A stretch of 64,000 nt of DNA from Brevibacterium jeotgali (GTDB taxonomy: Bacteria > Actinomycetota > Actinomycetes > Actinomycetales > Brevibacteriaceae). Positions 44,430 through 52,707 of the stretch are shown here, piece by piece. The stretch lies in NCBI RefSeq assembly GCF_900169175.1, contig NZ_FXZM01000011.1:1-64000 (forward strand), written 5' to 3'. The translations under genes and the position numbers were made by a program. The notes beneath the pieces are model-generated. The model did not search any database. It was not told the origin of the DNA and saw nothing but the letters and a program-made list of their open reading frames with translations. Numbering within the stretch: position 1 is the stretch's first letter; each line of letters starts with the position of its first letter.

Positions 44430-45560
44430 TCAGGCGTCAAAGCGCTGCGGATTCATGTGAGGAATAGCAAAGGATGTCTCACCGGTTGTTGCGAGCTCAC
44501 ACCCGATCCTTCCCATCACCGGTGCGAGCTTGAAGCCGTGCCCGGAGTATCCGCCCATGACAGTGATCCGTTCACTGCCCTGCGCCTTGCCGACCACTGG
44601 GTGCTCGTCCGTCGTGTACCCGTCCATGTGCACAGAGATCCGTGCGGGGTCCGGCCTGAGGCCGTTGATGCAGCGACTCACCTCGTTGTTGATGTGCGTG
44701 AGCTCGTCGAGTTCGATGTCGCGGCCCAGCCGATCCGGATCTGAGATGTCACCGAAGGTATTCACACTGCCGATCTTCGTCATAGTGCCTTCAAGGCTCG
44801 GCACGCCGAACGTGTCTATGACACCGCCCACGCGGCCGAAGACGGGGAACGCGCCGGGCGTGAACCGAGCGGGGTCGTCCGACAGGTACCAGGTCATCAC
44901 GATCTTCCGTGCCACCAGATCGTCTGCGAGAGCGGGGAAGAATCGCGGAGTCCACGGTCCCGCGGTGACGACGACGGCGTCGAAGTCGTGGACGTCGTCC
45001 CCGACGACCACCTGCACGCGGTCTGCGTCTTCCACGATGTCGTCGACGCGCGCGTGGCGATGGACCACTGCTCCGCGCCGTTCGGCGGCGTCGACTGCCG
45101 CGAAGACCGCCAGCTCCGGACGGATCAGCCCCGCTTCGTGATCAAGGACTGCGACCTCACCCTCGTCGAGGATGTGCTGGGGAAAGCGTTCCGCCACATC
45201 AGCAGGCTCCAGAATCTCGTGCTCGATATCGAAGTCCTGCGTCGATTGAATGACGTTCGCGATCTTGTAGTGATCACGCGGACCGATCATCAGCCCGCCC
45301 GTCATCGTGAGGAGCTCGAGTCCTGATTCGTCCTCCAGCTCCGCCCACAGTTTGCGCGCTTCCTTGAGGAGGGGCACGTAGTTCGCGCCCTCCATGTAGG
45401 CAGTGCGGAACATCCGGGACTCCCCACCTGCGGCTGAGCGGTCGTGCGCAGTCCCGAACTGCTCGAAGCCGACAGCGTCGAATCCCGACCTGGACAACTG
45501 CCAGAGGACCATGCTTCCGATGGATCCCACACCGACGACTGCGACTCTGGGTGCTCTCAT
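44430..45560 (-). CDS. FAD-dependent oxidase, monomeric sarcosine / N-methyltryptophan oxidase family
   Basis: A 376-residue relative of the oxidase at 40120-41271. FAD site VAVVGVGSIGSMVLWQLSRSG, then GFEQFG and the SRMFRTAYMEG segment. The C-terminal flavin motif is GGYSGHGFKLAP. Again the covalent-flavin cysteine of characterised MSOX is absent (VHMDGYTTDEHPVVG). CAGGAG lies about 12 bases before the ATG. It is the first gene of the operon that continues with the TRAP transporter, so this enzyme and the second oxidase probably act on the imported amine, perhaps on different methyl or alkyl groups. Confidence 0.86.
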   Translation of the reverse strand: MRAPRVAVVGVGSIGSMVLWQLSRSGFDAVGFEQFGTAHDRSAAGGESRMFRTAYMEGANYVPLLKEARKLWAELEDESGLELLTMTGGLMIGPRDHYKIANVIQSTQDFDIEHEILEPADVAERFPQHILDEGEVAVLDHEAGLIRPELAVFAAVDAAERRGAVVHRHARVDDIVEDADRVQVVVGDDVHDFDAVVVTAGPWTPRFFPALADDLVARKIVMTWYLSDDPARFTPGAFPVFGRVGGVIDTFGVPSLEGTMTKIGSVNTFGDISDPDRLGRDIELDELTHINNEVSRCINGLRPDPARISVHMDGYTTDEHPVVGKAQGSERITVMGGYSGHGFKLAPVMGRIGCELATTGETSFAIPHMNPQRFDA

Positions 45561-45932
45561 GCGTATTCCGGCTCCTGCTCTGTGTGATGTGACTTACACC
45601 TCCAGACATGCAATCAAACAGGATTCCCACAGTCTTCATTCAGCGTTCAAAACCTGACCCGCGGCATTGCGACACCTGTCGCATCCAGCGTGCGCGGCAG
45701 ACTCGCAGTCGTCACGGGCGCGGGCAGGCGTCGCCGGCGCGGGCGGGGCCTCGGCGCACGGCCCTCCCGGTGACACGTCCACGCAGCACTGGCGCGACCC
45801 GTGATAGGAAGACAAGGTCGGGTGTGACCTCAGAGGAGAGGCCACAGCATGCCAGAGGGCTCGTGAGCACGATGTCTGGTGAGCACGACGCCCCGTGGCC
45901 CCGGCTACCTCCGACTCGCAAGTGAGCTGACC
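45561..45932. other. Divergent intergenic region
   Basis: It lies between the minus-strand oxidase/TRAP operon and the plus-strand MFS gene. No gene or strong repeat is seen. It must carry the operon promoter near 45561-45650. Confidence 0.45.
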
Positions 45933-47087
45933 GTGGATTCCCACCGCTTGACCGGGCTGCGCCTCGGCACCCTGGCCTTCGCCCTGTTCGTCGTCGGCAC
46001 GAACGCCTTCGTCGTCGCCGGCGTCCTGCCCGCGATCGGTGAATCGCTCAGCGTGACGCCCACTCTCGTGAGCTATGCGATCAGCGCCTATGCAGTTCTC
46101 GTGGCGATCCTCGCCCCCGTCTTCTCGACGCTGCTGGCCCATGTGCCGCCGGAGCGCGTCATGGCCGTCGGCATGATCGTGTTCGCGGTGGGCACCGGCG
46201 CATCGGCCCTCTCGCCCAACTACCTCGTCTTCTTCATCGCCCGCGCGGTCGCGGGAATCGGCGCCGCCGGCCTCGTCCCGCTCGCCACGGCCATCGCTCC
46301 CCGCCTGGCCGAACCGGGCAAGCAGGGGCGGGCGATGGCGGTCGTCGCACTGGGCTTCACGATGGCGGTGGCTCTCGGATCGCCGGTCGGAACCGGTCTG
46401 GCGGAGATCACGAACTGGCGAGTGGCGATCGGCGGCCTGGCGGTCCTCGGTGCTGTCCTGGGAATCGCGATCGCGCCTCTCCTGCGGGGCGTGCCGCGGA
46501 ACCCGAAGGTAGCCCTCGCCGAACGCCTGGGGGTCCTCACCGATCCCCGCGTCATCATGGGCGTCATCGCCATCATGATGATGATCATGTCGTTCAACCT
46601 CATCTACGTCTTCAGCAGTGAGGTCACGCTGCGGGTGACGGACGGCGACGGCGCGATCCTGGCAGTCCTGCTGCTGGTGTTCGGCCTCTCCGGGGCGGTG
46701 GGCAACCAGCTCGGAGGCTGGCTGATCGACACGTGGGGTGATGTCACGACGATGCGGATCGCGCTCGTCATCGAGATCGGCGCGTTCCTCCTCATGCTCG
46801 TCACCCTCGACTCCCTGGCGGGCACGGCGCTCGTCTTCGCGCTGTGGGGCGCATCCGGCTTCTCATCCGTCGTCGCCCTGCAGCACCGCCTCGCCTCACT
46901 CAGGCCCCAGCACTCCGGGATCATCCTGTCCTGGTACTCGACCGGCATGTACGTCGGCATCTCGCTGGCGCCTGTGATCGGGGCAGCAGTCCTGCTGGGC
47001 CAGGGTCCGGCAGGACTGGCCGTGGCCGCTGCGATCGCCGCCGCCATCGCACTGCTCATGACCACGCCCGTGCGCAGTCGATCCTGA
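45933..47087 (+). CDS. MFS transporter, AraJ/Bcr-type efflux family
   Basis: A 384-residue protein with about 12 transmembrane helices. Helix 1 reads TLAFALFVVGTNAFVVAGVLPAIG, a form typical of drug/H+ antiporters and sugar exporters of the AraJ/CmlA group. Other signatures are FIARAVAGIGAAGLVPLATAIAPRLAEPGKQGRAM and GSPVGTGLAEITNWRVAIG. The GTG at 45933 is preferred; a GTG at 45879 would add 18 residues. Neither has a strong ribosome site. It should export a small molecule; substrate unknown. Confidence 0.82.
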   Translation: MDSHRLTGLRLGTLAFALFVVGTNAFVVAGVLPAIGESLSVTPTLVSYAISAYAVLVAILAPVFSTLLAHVPPERVMAVGMIVFAVGTGASALSPNYLVFFIARAVAGIGAAGLVPLATAIAPRLAEPGKQGRAMAVVALGFTMAVALGSPVGTGLAEITNWRVAIGGLAVLGAVLGIAIAPLLRGVPRNPKVALAERLGVLTDPRVIMGVIAIMMMIMSFNLIYVFSSEVTLRVTDGDGAILAVLLLVFGLSGAVGNQLGGWLIDTWGDVTTMRIALVIEIGAFLLMLVTLDSLAGTALVFALWGASGFSSVVALQHRLASLRPQHSGIILSWYSTGMYVGISLAPVIGAAVLLGQGPAGLAVAAAIAAAIALLMTTPVRSRS

Positions 47088-47165
47088 CCGCCCAGAGACC
47101 GTCTCGTCGTCCCGCATGCGGACGAACCTCTTGACGGAAACTTATCGAACAATCACACTATGACA

Positions 47166-47185
47166 GACTTGATCCGATTCAAGTC
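47166..47185. promoter_or_regulatory. Palindrome upstream of the orphan binding-protein gene
   Basis: GACTTGA and TCAAGTC are perfect 7-base arms around TCCGAT. It lies about 75 bases upstream of the ATG at 47260, downstream of a TTGACG hexamer at 47133 that could be a -35 box. Possible operator. Confidence 0.4.
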
Positions 47186-47259
47186 TCGCTATTGTCTCTT
47201 TCGGAACCATTCCGGAGCGACAGCATCAGCGACACGTCACTGACAGGAGTAGAGGCGCA

Positions 47260-48552
47260 ATGAAGCACTCACGGATGGATCTGCGCCGCGGTCGGGCGCT
47301 TGCGGCAGCGGCCGCGACGGCGATTGTGCTCTCCGGCTGCGCGGGAGGCGCCGGCGGCGGGTCGAGCGCGGGCGCCGGCGGCGGAAGCGGCGACGGATAC
47401 GAGCACGGTGCGACACCGGAGGAGATCCAGGAGGTCTTCGAGGACGTCGATCCGGTCACGATCACCTACCAGCCGTCCGCACAGTCCTCCGAAGGCATCG
47501 ACGCCTACCGCGCAGAGGCCTTCATCGAGAACCTCGAGACGCTCTCCGGCGGGAAGATCACGGTCGAGACGACGTACGGTCAGGGAATCGCGGGCTACAC
47601 GGAGCTGCCGGATGCGCTGGTCGACGGCCGTGTGGACATCGCCTACATGCTGCCCATCTACCAGCCGGACGAGTTCCCCGTCTTCCAGGCCTGGGTCACA
47701 GGCACGACCCTCACCGGGGCGTCTCCGCTCGTCGACGAGATCGCGGCGAACGCCGCGATCGGCGAACTCACGTACGACGACGAGAACCTCATGAGCGAGT
47801 TCCGCGATCGCGGCATCGAGCCGCTCAACATGTTCAATTCGGCTGGTGCGGTCTTCGCCCTGTGCGGTGAGGAGCACGTGAGCCCGGACGATTGGGACGG
47901 CAACCAGGTGCGCGCCTCGTCGCAGGCACAGACCGCACAGCTCAACGCACTGTCGGCAAGCCCTGTTTCGCTGCAGTACACGGAGACCTTCGAAGCGCTG
48001 CAGCGCGGCACGGTCGACTGCACGCTGTCGACCACTCTCGCCGCCGACGCCGCGGGCTTCCTCGAAGTCGCGCCTCACATCGCCTACACGTCGGAGGTGA
48101 CCTTCGCACGCGGTCCGGGCGGGGTCTACGCCGGGAGCGCATGGGAGTCATGGCCGCTCGCAGTGCAGCAGCTGGTGTTCGATTCGATGCAGGATGAGTT
48201 CGTCCAGGCTCGCCGCGGCGATCTCGACGCGAACCACATCGCCGCAGAGATGGTGCGCGAGGAGGGCGGGTCGTTCACGGAGATGGACGACGGCCTGCAG
48301 GACGACCTGCAGTCGGCTTCCGAGGGCCTCGTCGAGGAGGAGGTCAGCGAGGGCCTGCTGCCGGAGGGCTCTGCGGACGCGATCCCCGAATCCGTCGACA
48401 AGTGGCGCGGGATCGCCGCAGAACTGGGCTATGAGGACGAGGGATCGTTCGAGGACTTCGACGAGTGGTACTCGATGGAGGACGAGGACTACCTCGAGCC
48501 GATGGGTGAGAAGTTCTTCAACGAGGTCATGCTCCCGCACCGCCCCAGCTGA
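47260..48552 (+). CDS. Orphan TRAP-type substrate-binding lipoprotein (DctP family)
   Basis: A 430-residue binding protein. Lipoprotein signal with lipobox LSGC at about 24-27, followed by a Gly/Ser-rich linker. DctP-type segments: LVDGRVDIAYMLPIYQPDEFP and ALQRGTVDCTLSTTLAADAAGFLEVAPHI. It aligns along most of its length with the binding protein at 19596-20855 and shares its LPHRPS end. No permease gene is adjacent. AGGAG lies before the ATG. Two long orphan binding proteins suggest that one DctQM pair elsewhere serves several of them, or that they feed sensors. Confidence 0.87.
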   Translation: MKHSRMDLRRGRALAAAAATAIVLSGCAGGAGGGSSAGAGGGSGDGYEHGATPEEIQEVFEDVDPVTITYQPSAQSSEGIDAYRAEAFIENLETLSGGKITVETTYGQGIAGYTELPDALVDGRVDIAYMLPIYQPDEFPVFQAWVTGTTLTGASPLVDEIAANAAIGELTYDDENLMSEFRDRGIEPLNMFNSAGAVFALCGEEHVSPDDWDGNQVRASSQAQTAQLNALSASPVSLQYTETFEALQRGTVDCTLSTTLAADAAGFLEVAPHIAYTSEVTFARGPGGVYAGSAWESWPLAVQQLVFDSMQDEFVQARRGDLDANHIAAEMVREEGGSFTEMDDGLQDDLQSASEGLVEEEVSEGLLPEGSADAIPESVDKWRGIAAELGYEDEGSFEDFDEWYSMEDEDYLEPMGEKFFNEVMLPHRPS

Positions 48553-48571
48553 CGGGAATGGACTGAACGGT

Positions 48572-48587
48572 CGGGCCGGCAGGCCCG
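48572..48587 (+). terminator. Short GC-rich hairpin after the binding-protein gene
   Basis: CGGGCC-GGCA-GGCCCG forms a 6-base-pair stem with a 4-base loop, 20 bases after the stop codon. Probable terminator. Confidence 0.4.
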
Positions 48588-48592
48588 GCTGA

Positions 48593-48636
48593 GAGTGCAT
48601 GGGCCGGTCGTCCCGATACCATCGGCCCATGCACTC
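48593..48636. promoter_or_regulatory. Perfect 14-base inverted repeat spanning a start codon
   Basis: GAGTGCATGGGCCG (48593-48606) is the exact reverse complement of 48623-48636, with a 16-base spacer. The right arm contains the ATG (48629) of the next gene, and the spacer contains a GATACCAT stretch resembling a -10 box. It could be an operator overlapping a leaderless promoter or an mRNA hairpin hiding the start. Confidence 0.45.
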
Positions 48637-49159
48637 ACTGTGGAGCCACCCGCACCCCACGGACCCGGCGATGACGTGCAGCATCCACCGCCGGGTCACG
48701 GACGGGGGTCTCGCCGAGGCCGCCGAGCTGCTGTCACAGATCGCGAGCGGTGACGACACTCTCTGGCCCACCTGGCGATGGCCCGCGCTGCTGCTCGACA
48801 ACGGCCTCGAGGTGGACAGCCTGGGCGGTCACGGTTCCGTCCGGTACCGGGTCGCTGACATCGAGTCGCACCGCGTGCGGTTCGTCTTCACGAGCGCCGG
48901 CCCGTTCGCGGGCGAGCACACATTCCTCATCGCGCAGGCGGAGCCCGGGGCGGTGGAGTGGATGCACCACCTCGACATCAGCTCCTCCCTGCGGCCGTGG
49001 GCGATGCGGCAGGTGATCCGCCTGCACGACGGCCTGCTGGAGGACCTCTTCGACACCGCGCAGGCCCGCATGGCGGGACGCCCTGTGCGGCCTCGCCCGC
49101 TTTCGCCGGGGTTCGCCCTGCTCCAGCGCGCGTACCGGATGCTCGAGCGTGAGCCGTGA
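48629..49159 (+). CDS. SRPBCC (START-like) superfamily protein
   Basis: A 176-residue protein. The pattern of an N-terminal helix, a W.TWRWPALLLDNGLEVDS loop, strands SVRYRVADIESHRVRFVFT and GEHTFLIAQAEPGAVEWMHHLDI, and a long C-terminal helix fits the SRPBCC fold, a cavity that binds hydrophobic ligands. Similarity is structural in style and not strong. The ATG at 48629 lies within an inverted repeat and has no ribosome site; the in-frame ATG at 48671 is an alternative. Stands alone between transport and amidase genes. Confidence 0.6.
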   Translation: MHSLWSHPHPTDPAMTCSIHRRVTDGGLAEAAELLSQIASGDDTLWPTWRWPALLLDNGLEVDSLGGHGSVRYRVADIESHRVRFVFTSAGPFAGEHTFLIAQAEPGAVEWMHHLDISSSLRPWAMRQVIRLHDGLLEDLFDTAQARMAGRPVRPRPLSPGFALLQRAYRMLEREP

Positions 49160-49262
49160 GGTTCTGTGTCCCACCTCACGTCCAGGTCTCACCTCACTGC
49201 TAGCATCGGGAGTACCCGCTGTTCTGGCAATGGCAGTCATCTGATGTCGTCGAGAGGGCACT

Positions 49263-50654
49263 GTGGACACTGACGTCGCATACCTGGAGATTTCCGCACT
49301 CGCAGAGCTGATCCGCTCGCGTCAGATCACGTCGACGGAGGTGACGACGGGACTCCTGCAGCGGATCGAAGCACTTGATCCCCGCCTGCAGTCCTATGCG
49401 ACCGTCACCTCTGAGCGGGCGCTCTCCGACGCCGCCGCAGCTGATGCGGAGATCGCCCGCGGACACTACCGCGGACCACTCCACGGCGTGCCGATCGCGC
49501 TGAAGGACCTCGTCCACACGGACGGCATCACGACGACGGCCGGCATGACGATCCACGCTGACTTCGTTCCGGACAAGGACGGCACGGTCGCTGCTCGACT
49601 GCGCGCCGCCGGCTCGGTCCTGCTGGGCAAGGTCCACATGACAGAGGGCGCCTTCTCCGGTCACCACCCCGATCTGCCCACTCCGGTGAACCCGTGGGAC
49701 GAGGGCACCTGGTCCGGCGTGTCCTCGAGCGGGTCGGGCGTCTCCGTCGCCGCAGGTCTGGCCTTCGGCGCAGTCGGGTCGGACACGGGCGGATCGATCC
49801 GCCTGCCGTCGGGCGCGAACGGCGTGACCGGCATGAAGCCCACGTGGGGGCGAGTGAGCCGCGCAGGGATCTTCGACCTCGCGCCCAGCCTGGACCACCT
49901 CGGGCCGATGACCCGCAGTGCACGGGACGCCGCCATCATGCTGTCCGCCGTCGCCGGGTGGGACCCCGCGGACCCCACCACCTCGCCGCAGCCCGTCCCG
50001 GACTACGCGGATCGACTGCGCCTCGACCGTCCACCCGTCGTCGGTGTCGATCGAGGGCTGAACGCACGCTTCGATCCGGAGACGCAGTCGATGCTCGTCT
50101 CCGTCGAGTACGTGCTGCGTGACCTGGGCTGGCGGATCGTCGACGTCGACGCCCCGGACTTCCTCACCGTCGCCGCCGACTGGTCCGCGATGTGCGGTGC
50201 GGAGACCGCGCTCGTCCACGACGCGACGTATCCGTCGCGACAGGAGGAGTACGGGCCCGTCCTGGGCGGTCTCATCGAGCTGGGCCGCTCACTCAGCGCC
50301 GTCGATCTGGAGCGGATGTCGCAGCGCCGCCGGCATTTCACCGGCGCGATGAACCGTCTGATGGAGGACATCGACATCTTCCTGCTGCCGTCCATCGGCA
50401 AGGCATCTCCGACCATCGCAGATCTGGAGGGCCTGTCCGCCGGAACGGAACTGTTCGAGCAGATCACGGGTCCGACCGCGCCGATCGACATGTGCGGACT
50501 GCCCGCGCTCACCCTGCCGTCCGGCTTCACGGTCCGGGACACTCCGCTGGGCGTCCAGTTCGTGGGCCCCGCGTTCGCCGAGGCCGCGCTCTTCGCCGCG
50601 GGAGACGCCTACCAGCGGGCCACCGACCACCACCTCCGTCGCCCGCCTGTGTGA
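49263..50654 (+). CDS. Amidase signature family hydrolase
   Basis: A 463-residue amidase. The Ser-cisSer-Lys triad is visible: Lys81 in GVPIALKDLVHT, the cis-serine in the loop SGVSSSGSGVSVAAG at about 151-165, and the nucleophile Ser178 in GSDTGGSIRLPSG. The family hydrolyses amides, including those of carboxylic acids, ureas and amino acids; GatA is a relative but no GatB or GatC gene is here, so this is a stand-alone amidase. GTG start with GAGAGGG ahead. It converges with the LysR gene. Confidence 0.9.
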   Translation: MDTDVAYLEISALAELIRSRQITSTEVTTGLLQRIEALDPRLQSYATVTSERALSDAAAADAEIARGHYRGPLHGVPIALKDLVHTDGITTTAGMTIHADFVPDKDGTVAARLRAAGSVLLGKVHMTEGAFSGHHPDLPTPVNPWDEGTWSGVSSSGSGVSVAAGLAFGAVGSDTGGSIRLPSGANGVTGMKPTWGRVSRAGIFDLAPSLDHLGPMTRSARDAAIMLSAVAGWDPADPTTSPQPVPDYADRLRLDRPPVVGVDRGLNARFDPETQSMLVSVEYVLRDLGWRIVDVDAPDFLTVAADWSAMCGAETALVHDATYPSRQEEYGPVLGGLIELGRSLSAVDLERMSQRRRHFTGAMNRLMEDIDIFLLPSIGKASPTIADLEGLSAGTELFEQITGPTAPIDMCGLPALTLPSGFTVRDTPLGVQFVGPAFAEAALFAAGDAYQRATDHHLRRPPV

Positions 50655-50672
50655 GGCGCGGGCCGAAGCGAG

Positions 50673-51572
50673 TCAGTGATTCTCCCCGACCACGCTCTTC
50701 AGAGCTCGCAGCGCGTCGAGGACCGCGTCGGTGCGCGGCCCGTCGGTGCACCAGACCGCGTGGATCCGCCGGGTCATGGGCGGATCCACGATATCGAGGA
50801 CCGCTGTGCCGTCGCCGGGATCCGTCAGGCCCAGCTTCGGCAGGACGGTGGCGCCGAGGCCCCGGTCGACCATGTCGAGCGCCGTCCTGTAGTCGTGTGC
50901 CTGGTGCCGGAACGACAGGTCCACGCCGGACGTCCGGCACGCGTCGATGAACACCTGGCGACAGCGGCCGTTCGACGCGGCCAGGTCGTCGTTGTCGATC
51001 CACGGCAGGTCGCGCAGAGCCGCGAGGCTCACGGTCGAGCTGTTCGCGATCGGGTGGTCACGCGGGACGGCGGCGACGTAGGGGTCGACCAGGAGGAGTT
51101 CGGACCCCATCGACGGCGGGAGGGGAAGCTCCTCGTCCCCCGACACGACGAGCTGGAGGTCGACTCCGTGCTCGACGATGCCGCCGTCCGTGAGTCGGAG
51201 ACGCACGGACATGTCTGAGTGGGCGTTCTCGAGATAGGCCACGAGGTCGGCGATCCAGCGTGCGCCCGCACTGGAGAAGTAGCCGATGACCAGCCGCCGT
51301 GCGCGGGAGTCCCGCAGTTCCGTCGCCCGGTCCTCGAGGTCTCCGAGCGATTCGAACACCCGCTCCACATCGACGAGCAGTTCCCGTCCTGTGGGGGTGA
51401 GCACCAGCCGACGGCGGTCGCGGGTGAACAGTTCGAGCCCCAGTTCGGCCTCCAGTGCACGGATCTGGTGACTGACGGCCGACGGGGCCGTGGCCAGATG
51501 CTCGGCCGCACCGCGGACGCTGCCCGCCAGCGCGGTGGAGCGGAATGACTGGAGCTGTCGCAGGTCCCTCAT
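50673..51572 (-). CDS. LysR family transcriptional regulator
   Basis: A 299-residue LysR-type protein. The winged helix-turn-helix opens MRDLRQLQSFRSTALAGSVRGAAEHLATAPSAVSHQIRALEAELGLELF and is followed by TRDRRRLVLTPTGRELL. The effector domain reads RRLVIGYFSSAGARWIADLV onward, with typical two-lobe organisation. The ATG at 51572 gives the normal family length; a nearby ATG at 51587 is possible and neither has a good ribosome site. It is divergent from an EamA exporter over about 80 bases, a common pair in which the regulator controls the exporter. Confidence 0.88.
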   Translation of the reverse strand: MRDLRQLQSFRSTALAGSVRGAAEHLATAPSAVSHQIRALEAELGLELFTRDRRRLVLTPTGRELLVDVERVFESLGDLEDRATELRDSRARRLVIGYFSSAGARWIADLVAYLENAHSDMSVRLRLTDGGIVEHGVDLQLVVSGDEELPLPPSMGSELLLVDPYVAAVPRDHPIANSSTVSLAALRDLPWIDNDDLAASNGRCRQVFIDACRTSGVDLSFRHQAHDYRTALDMVDRGLGATVLPKLGLTDPGDGTAVLDIVDPPMTRRIHAVWCTDGPRTDAVLDALRALKSVVGENH

Positions 51573-51654
51573 GGCCGCACTGTACATGTTCTGCGCACAT
51601 GTGTGCGTGTTGGGCCTCTTGGAACGAACAACTCCCCGCGGGCACCATATCTGC

Positions 51655-52635
51655 ATGAGCCTGCCGCAGAATCTCCGCACCCACCCCGCGCTCCCGTGGA
51701 TCGCCGCACTCGCCGTCATGCTCATGTGGGCGTCGTCGTTCGTGGTCATCCGGGCCGGCGGCCTGCACCTGTCGCCCGGCGCGATGTCGCTGCTGAGAAT
51801 CGGGGCCGCTGCCGTCGCCCTGCTGCCCCTCGTCGTCCTGGGCCGGGTGCGTGTCCCGCGCACGGGTCGTCTGCGGGTGGCCGTCGCGGTGTGGGGCGTC
51901 GCGTGGTTCGCCGCCTACACGATCGTCCTCAACGCCAGCGAAGCCCTCATCGACGCGGCGACTGCGGCGATGGTCGTCAACATCGCTCCCCTGATCGTCG
52001 CGGTCGTCTCCGGCGCAGTGTTCGGCGAGGGACTGCCACCGCGCCTCATCGCGGGAGTGCTCGTCGCATTCGGCGGAATCGCGCTCATCACCGTCGCGAC
52101 GTCCACCGGGCACGTATCCGGACTGGGGATCGTGCTGGGCATCGTCGCGGCACTGCTGTACGCGGGCAGCGTCCTTGCGCAGAAGCGCCTGCTGGCACAT
52201 ATCGACTCGACGTCGATGACGGTGATCGGGATCGGCGCCGGCTTCCTCGCGTGCCTGCCGTACTCCCCGCAGCTCGTCTCCGAGTTCGGCGACGTGCCCC
52301 GCGGATTCGTCATCGCGGTCATCTACATGGGCGTGTTCCCCACAGCGGTCGCATTCCTCGTGTGGGGCTACGCACTCACCCGCACACCCGCGGGGGTCCT
52401 CACATCCTCGTCACTCCTGGTCCCCGCGTTCACGGTGGGCCTCGCCTGGCTGCTCCTCGGCGAGATGCCTCCGCTGCTCGCAGGGATCGGCGGCATCCTC
52501 TGCGTGACCGGCGCCGGGTTCGCGATCGTGCCGAGCGTGGTCGCCGCCCTCCGGAGCAGACGCGACGACCCGTCACTTGAGCACACTGACCCGTCACCCC
52601 GGCACGGAGAATCGCCTCTGCGCGTGCAGGAGTGA
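51655..52635 (+). CDS. EamA/DMT family transporter
   Basis: A 326-residue membrane protein with ten predicted helices in two EamA halves. Helix 1 begins ALPWIAALAVMLMWASSFVVIRAGGLHLSPGAMSLLRIG, the signature of amino-acid or metabolite exporters of the drug/metabolite superfamily. The second half has a similar start after residue 150. No ribosome site precedes the ATG; the message may be leaderless (CATATC lies nine bases upstream). Paired with the divergent LysR gene. Export of an amino acid or its derivative is the usual role. Confidence 0.87.
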   Translation: MSLPQNLRTHPALPWIAALAVMLMWASSFVVIRAGGLHLSPGAMSLLRIGAAAVALLPLVVLGRVRVPRTGRLRVAVAVWGVAWFAAYTIVLNASEALIDAATAAMVVNIAPLIVAVVSGAVFGEGLPPRLIAGVLVAFGGIALITVATSTGHVSGLGIVLGIVAALLYAGSVLAQKRLLAHIDSTSMTVIGIGAGFLACLPYSPQLVSEFGDVPRGFVIAVIYMGVFPTAVAFLVWGYALTRTPAGVLTSSSLLVPAFTVGLAWLLLGEMPPLLAGIGGILCVTGAGFAIVPSVVAALRSRRDDPSLEHTDPSPRHGESPLRVQE

Positions 52636-52642
52636 CGGGTCA
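52587..52642 (+). terminator. Inverted repeat at the end of the EamA gene
   Basis: TGACCCGTCA (52587-52596) and TGACGGGTCA (52633-52642) are perfect 10-base arms; CACG/CGTG inside them can extend the fold. The right arm includes the stop codon. Likely terminator structure. Confidence 0.35.
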
Positions 52643-52707
52643 CTGCCCTTCACACCGTTTCACTGCCCTTCACACCGCTTCACTGCCCTTCACACCGCTT
52701 CACTGCC
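52641..52707. repeat. 20-base tandem repeat, about 3.3 copies
   Basis: The unit CACTGCCCTTCACACCGCTT occurs at 52641, 52661 and 52681 (first copy has one base change) and a partial fourth reaches 52707. It lies between the convergent EamA and FAD-oxidoreductase genes and overlaps the last codons of the latter. Length could vary between strains. Confidence 0.85.

Noticed and set aside
51573-51654. ACATGT repeats in the LysR/EamA gap as a LysR binding site
   Set aside because: ACATGT is a six-base palindrome likely by chance and does not clearly show the T-N11-A pattern at the expected spacing.
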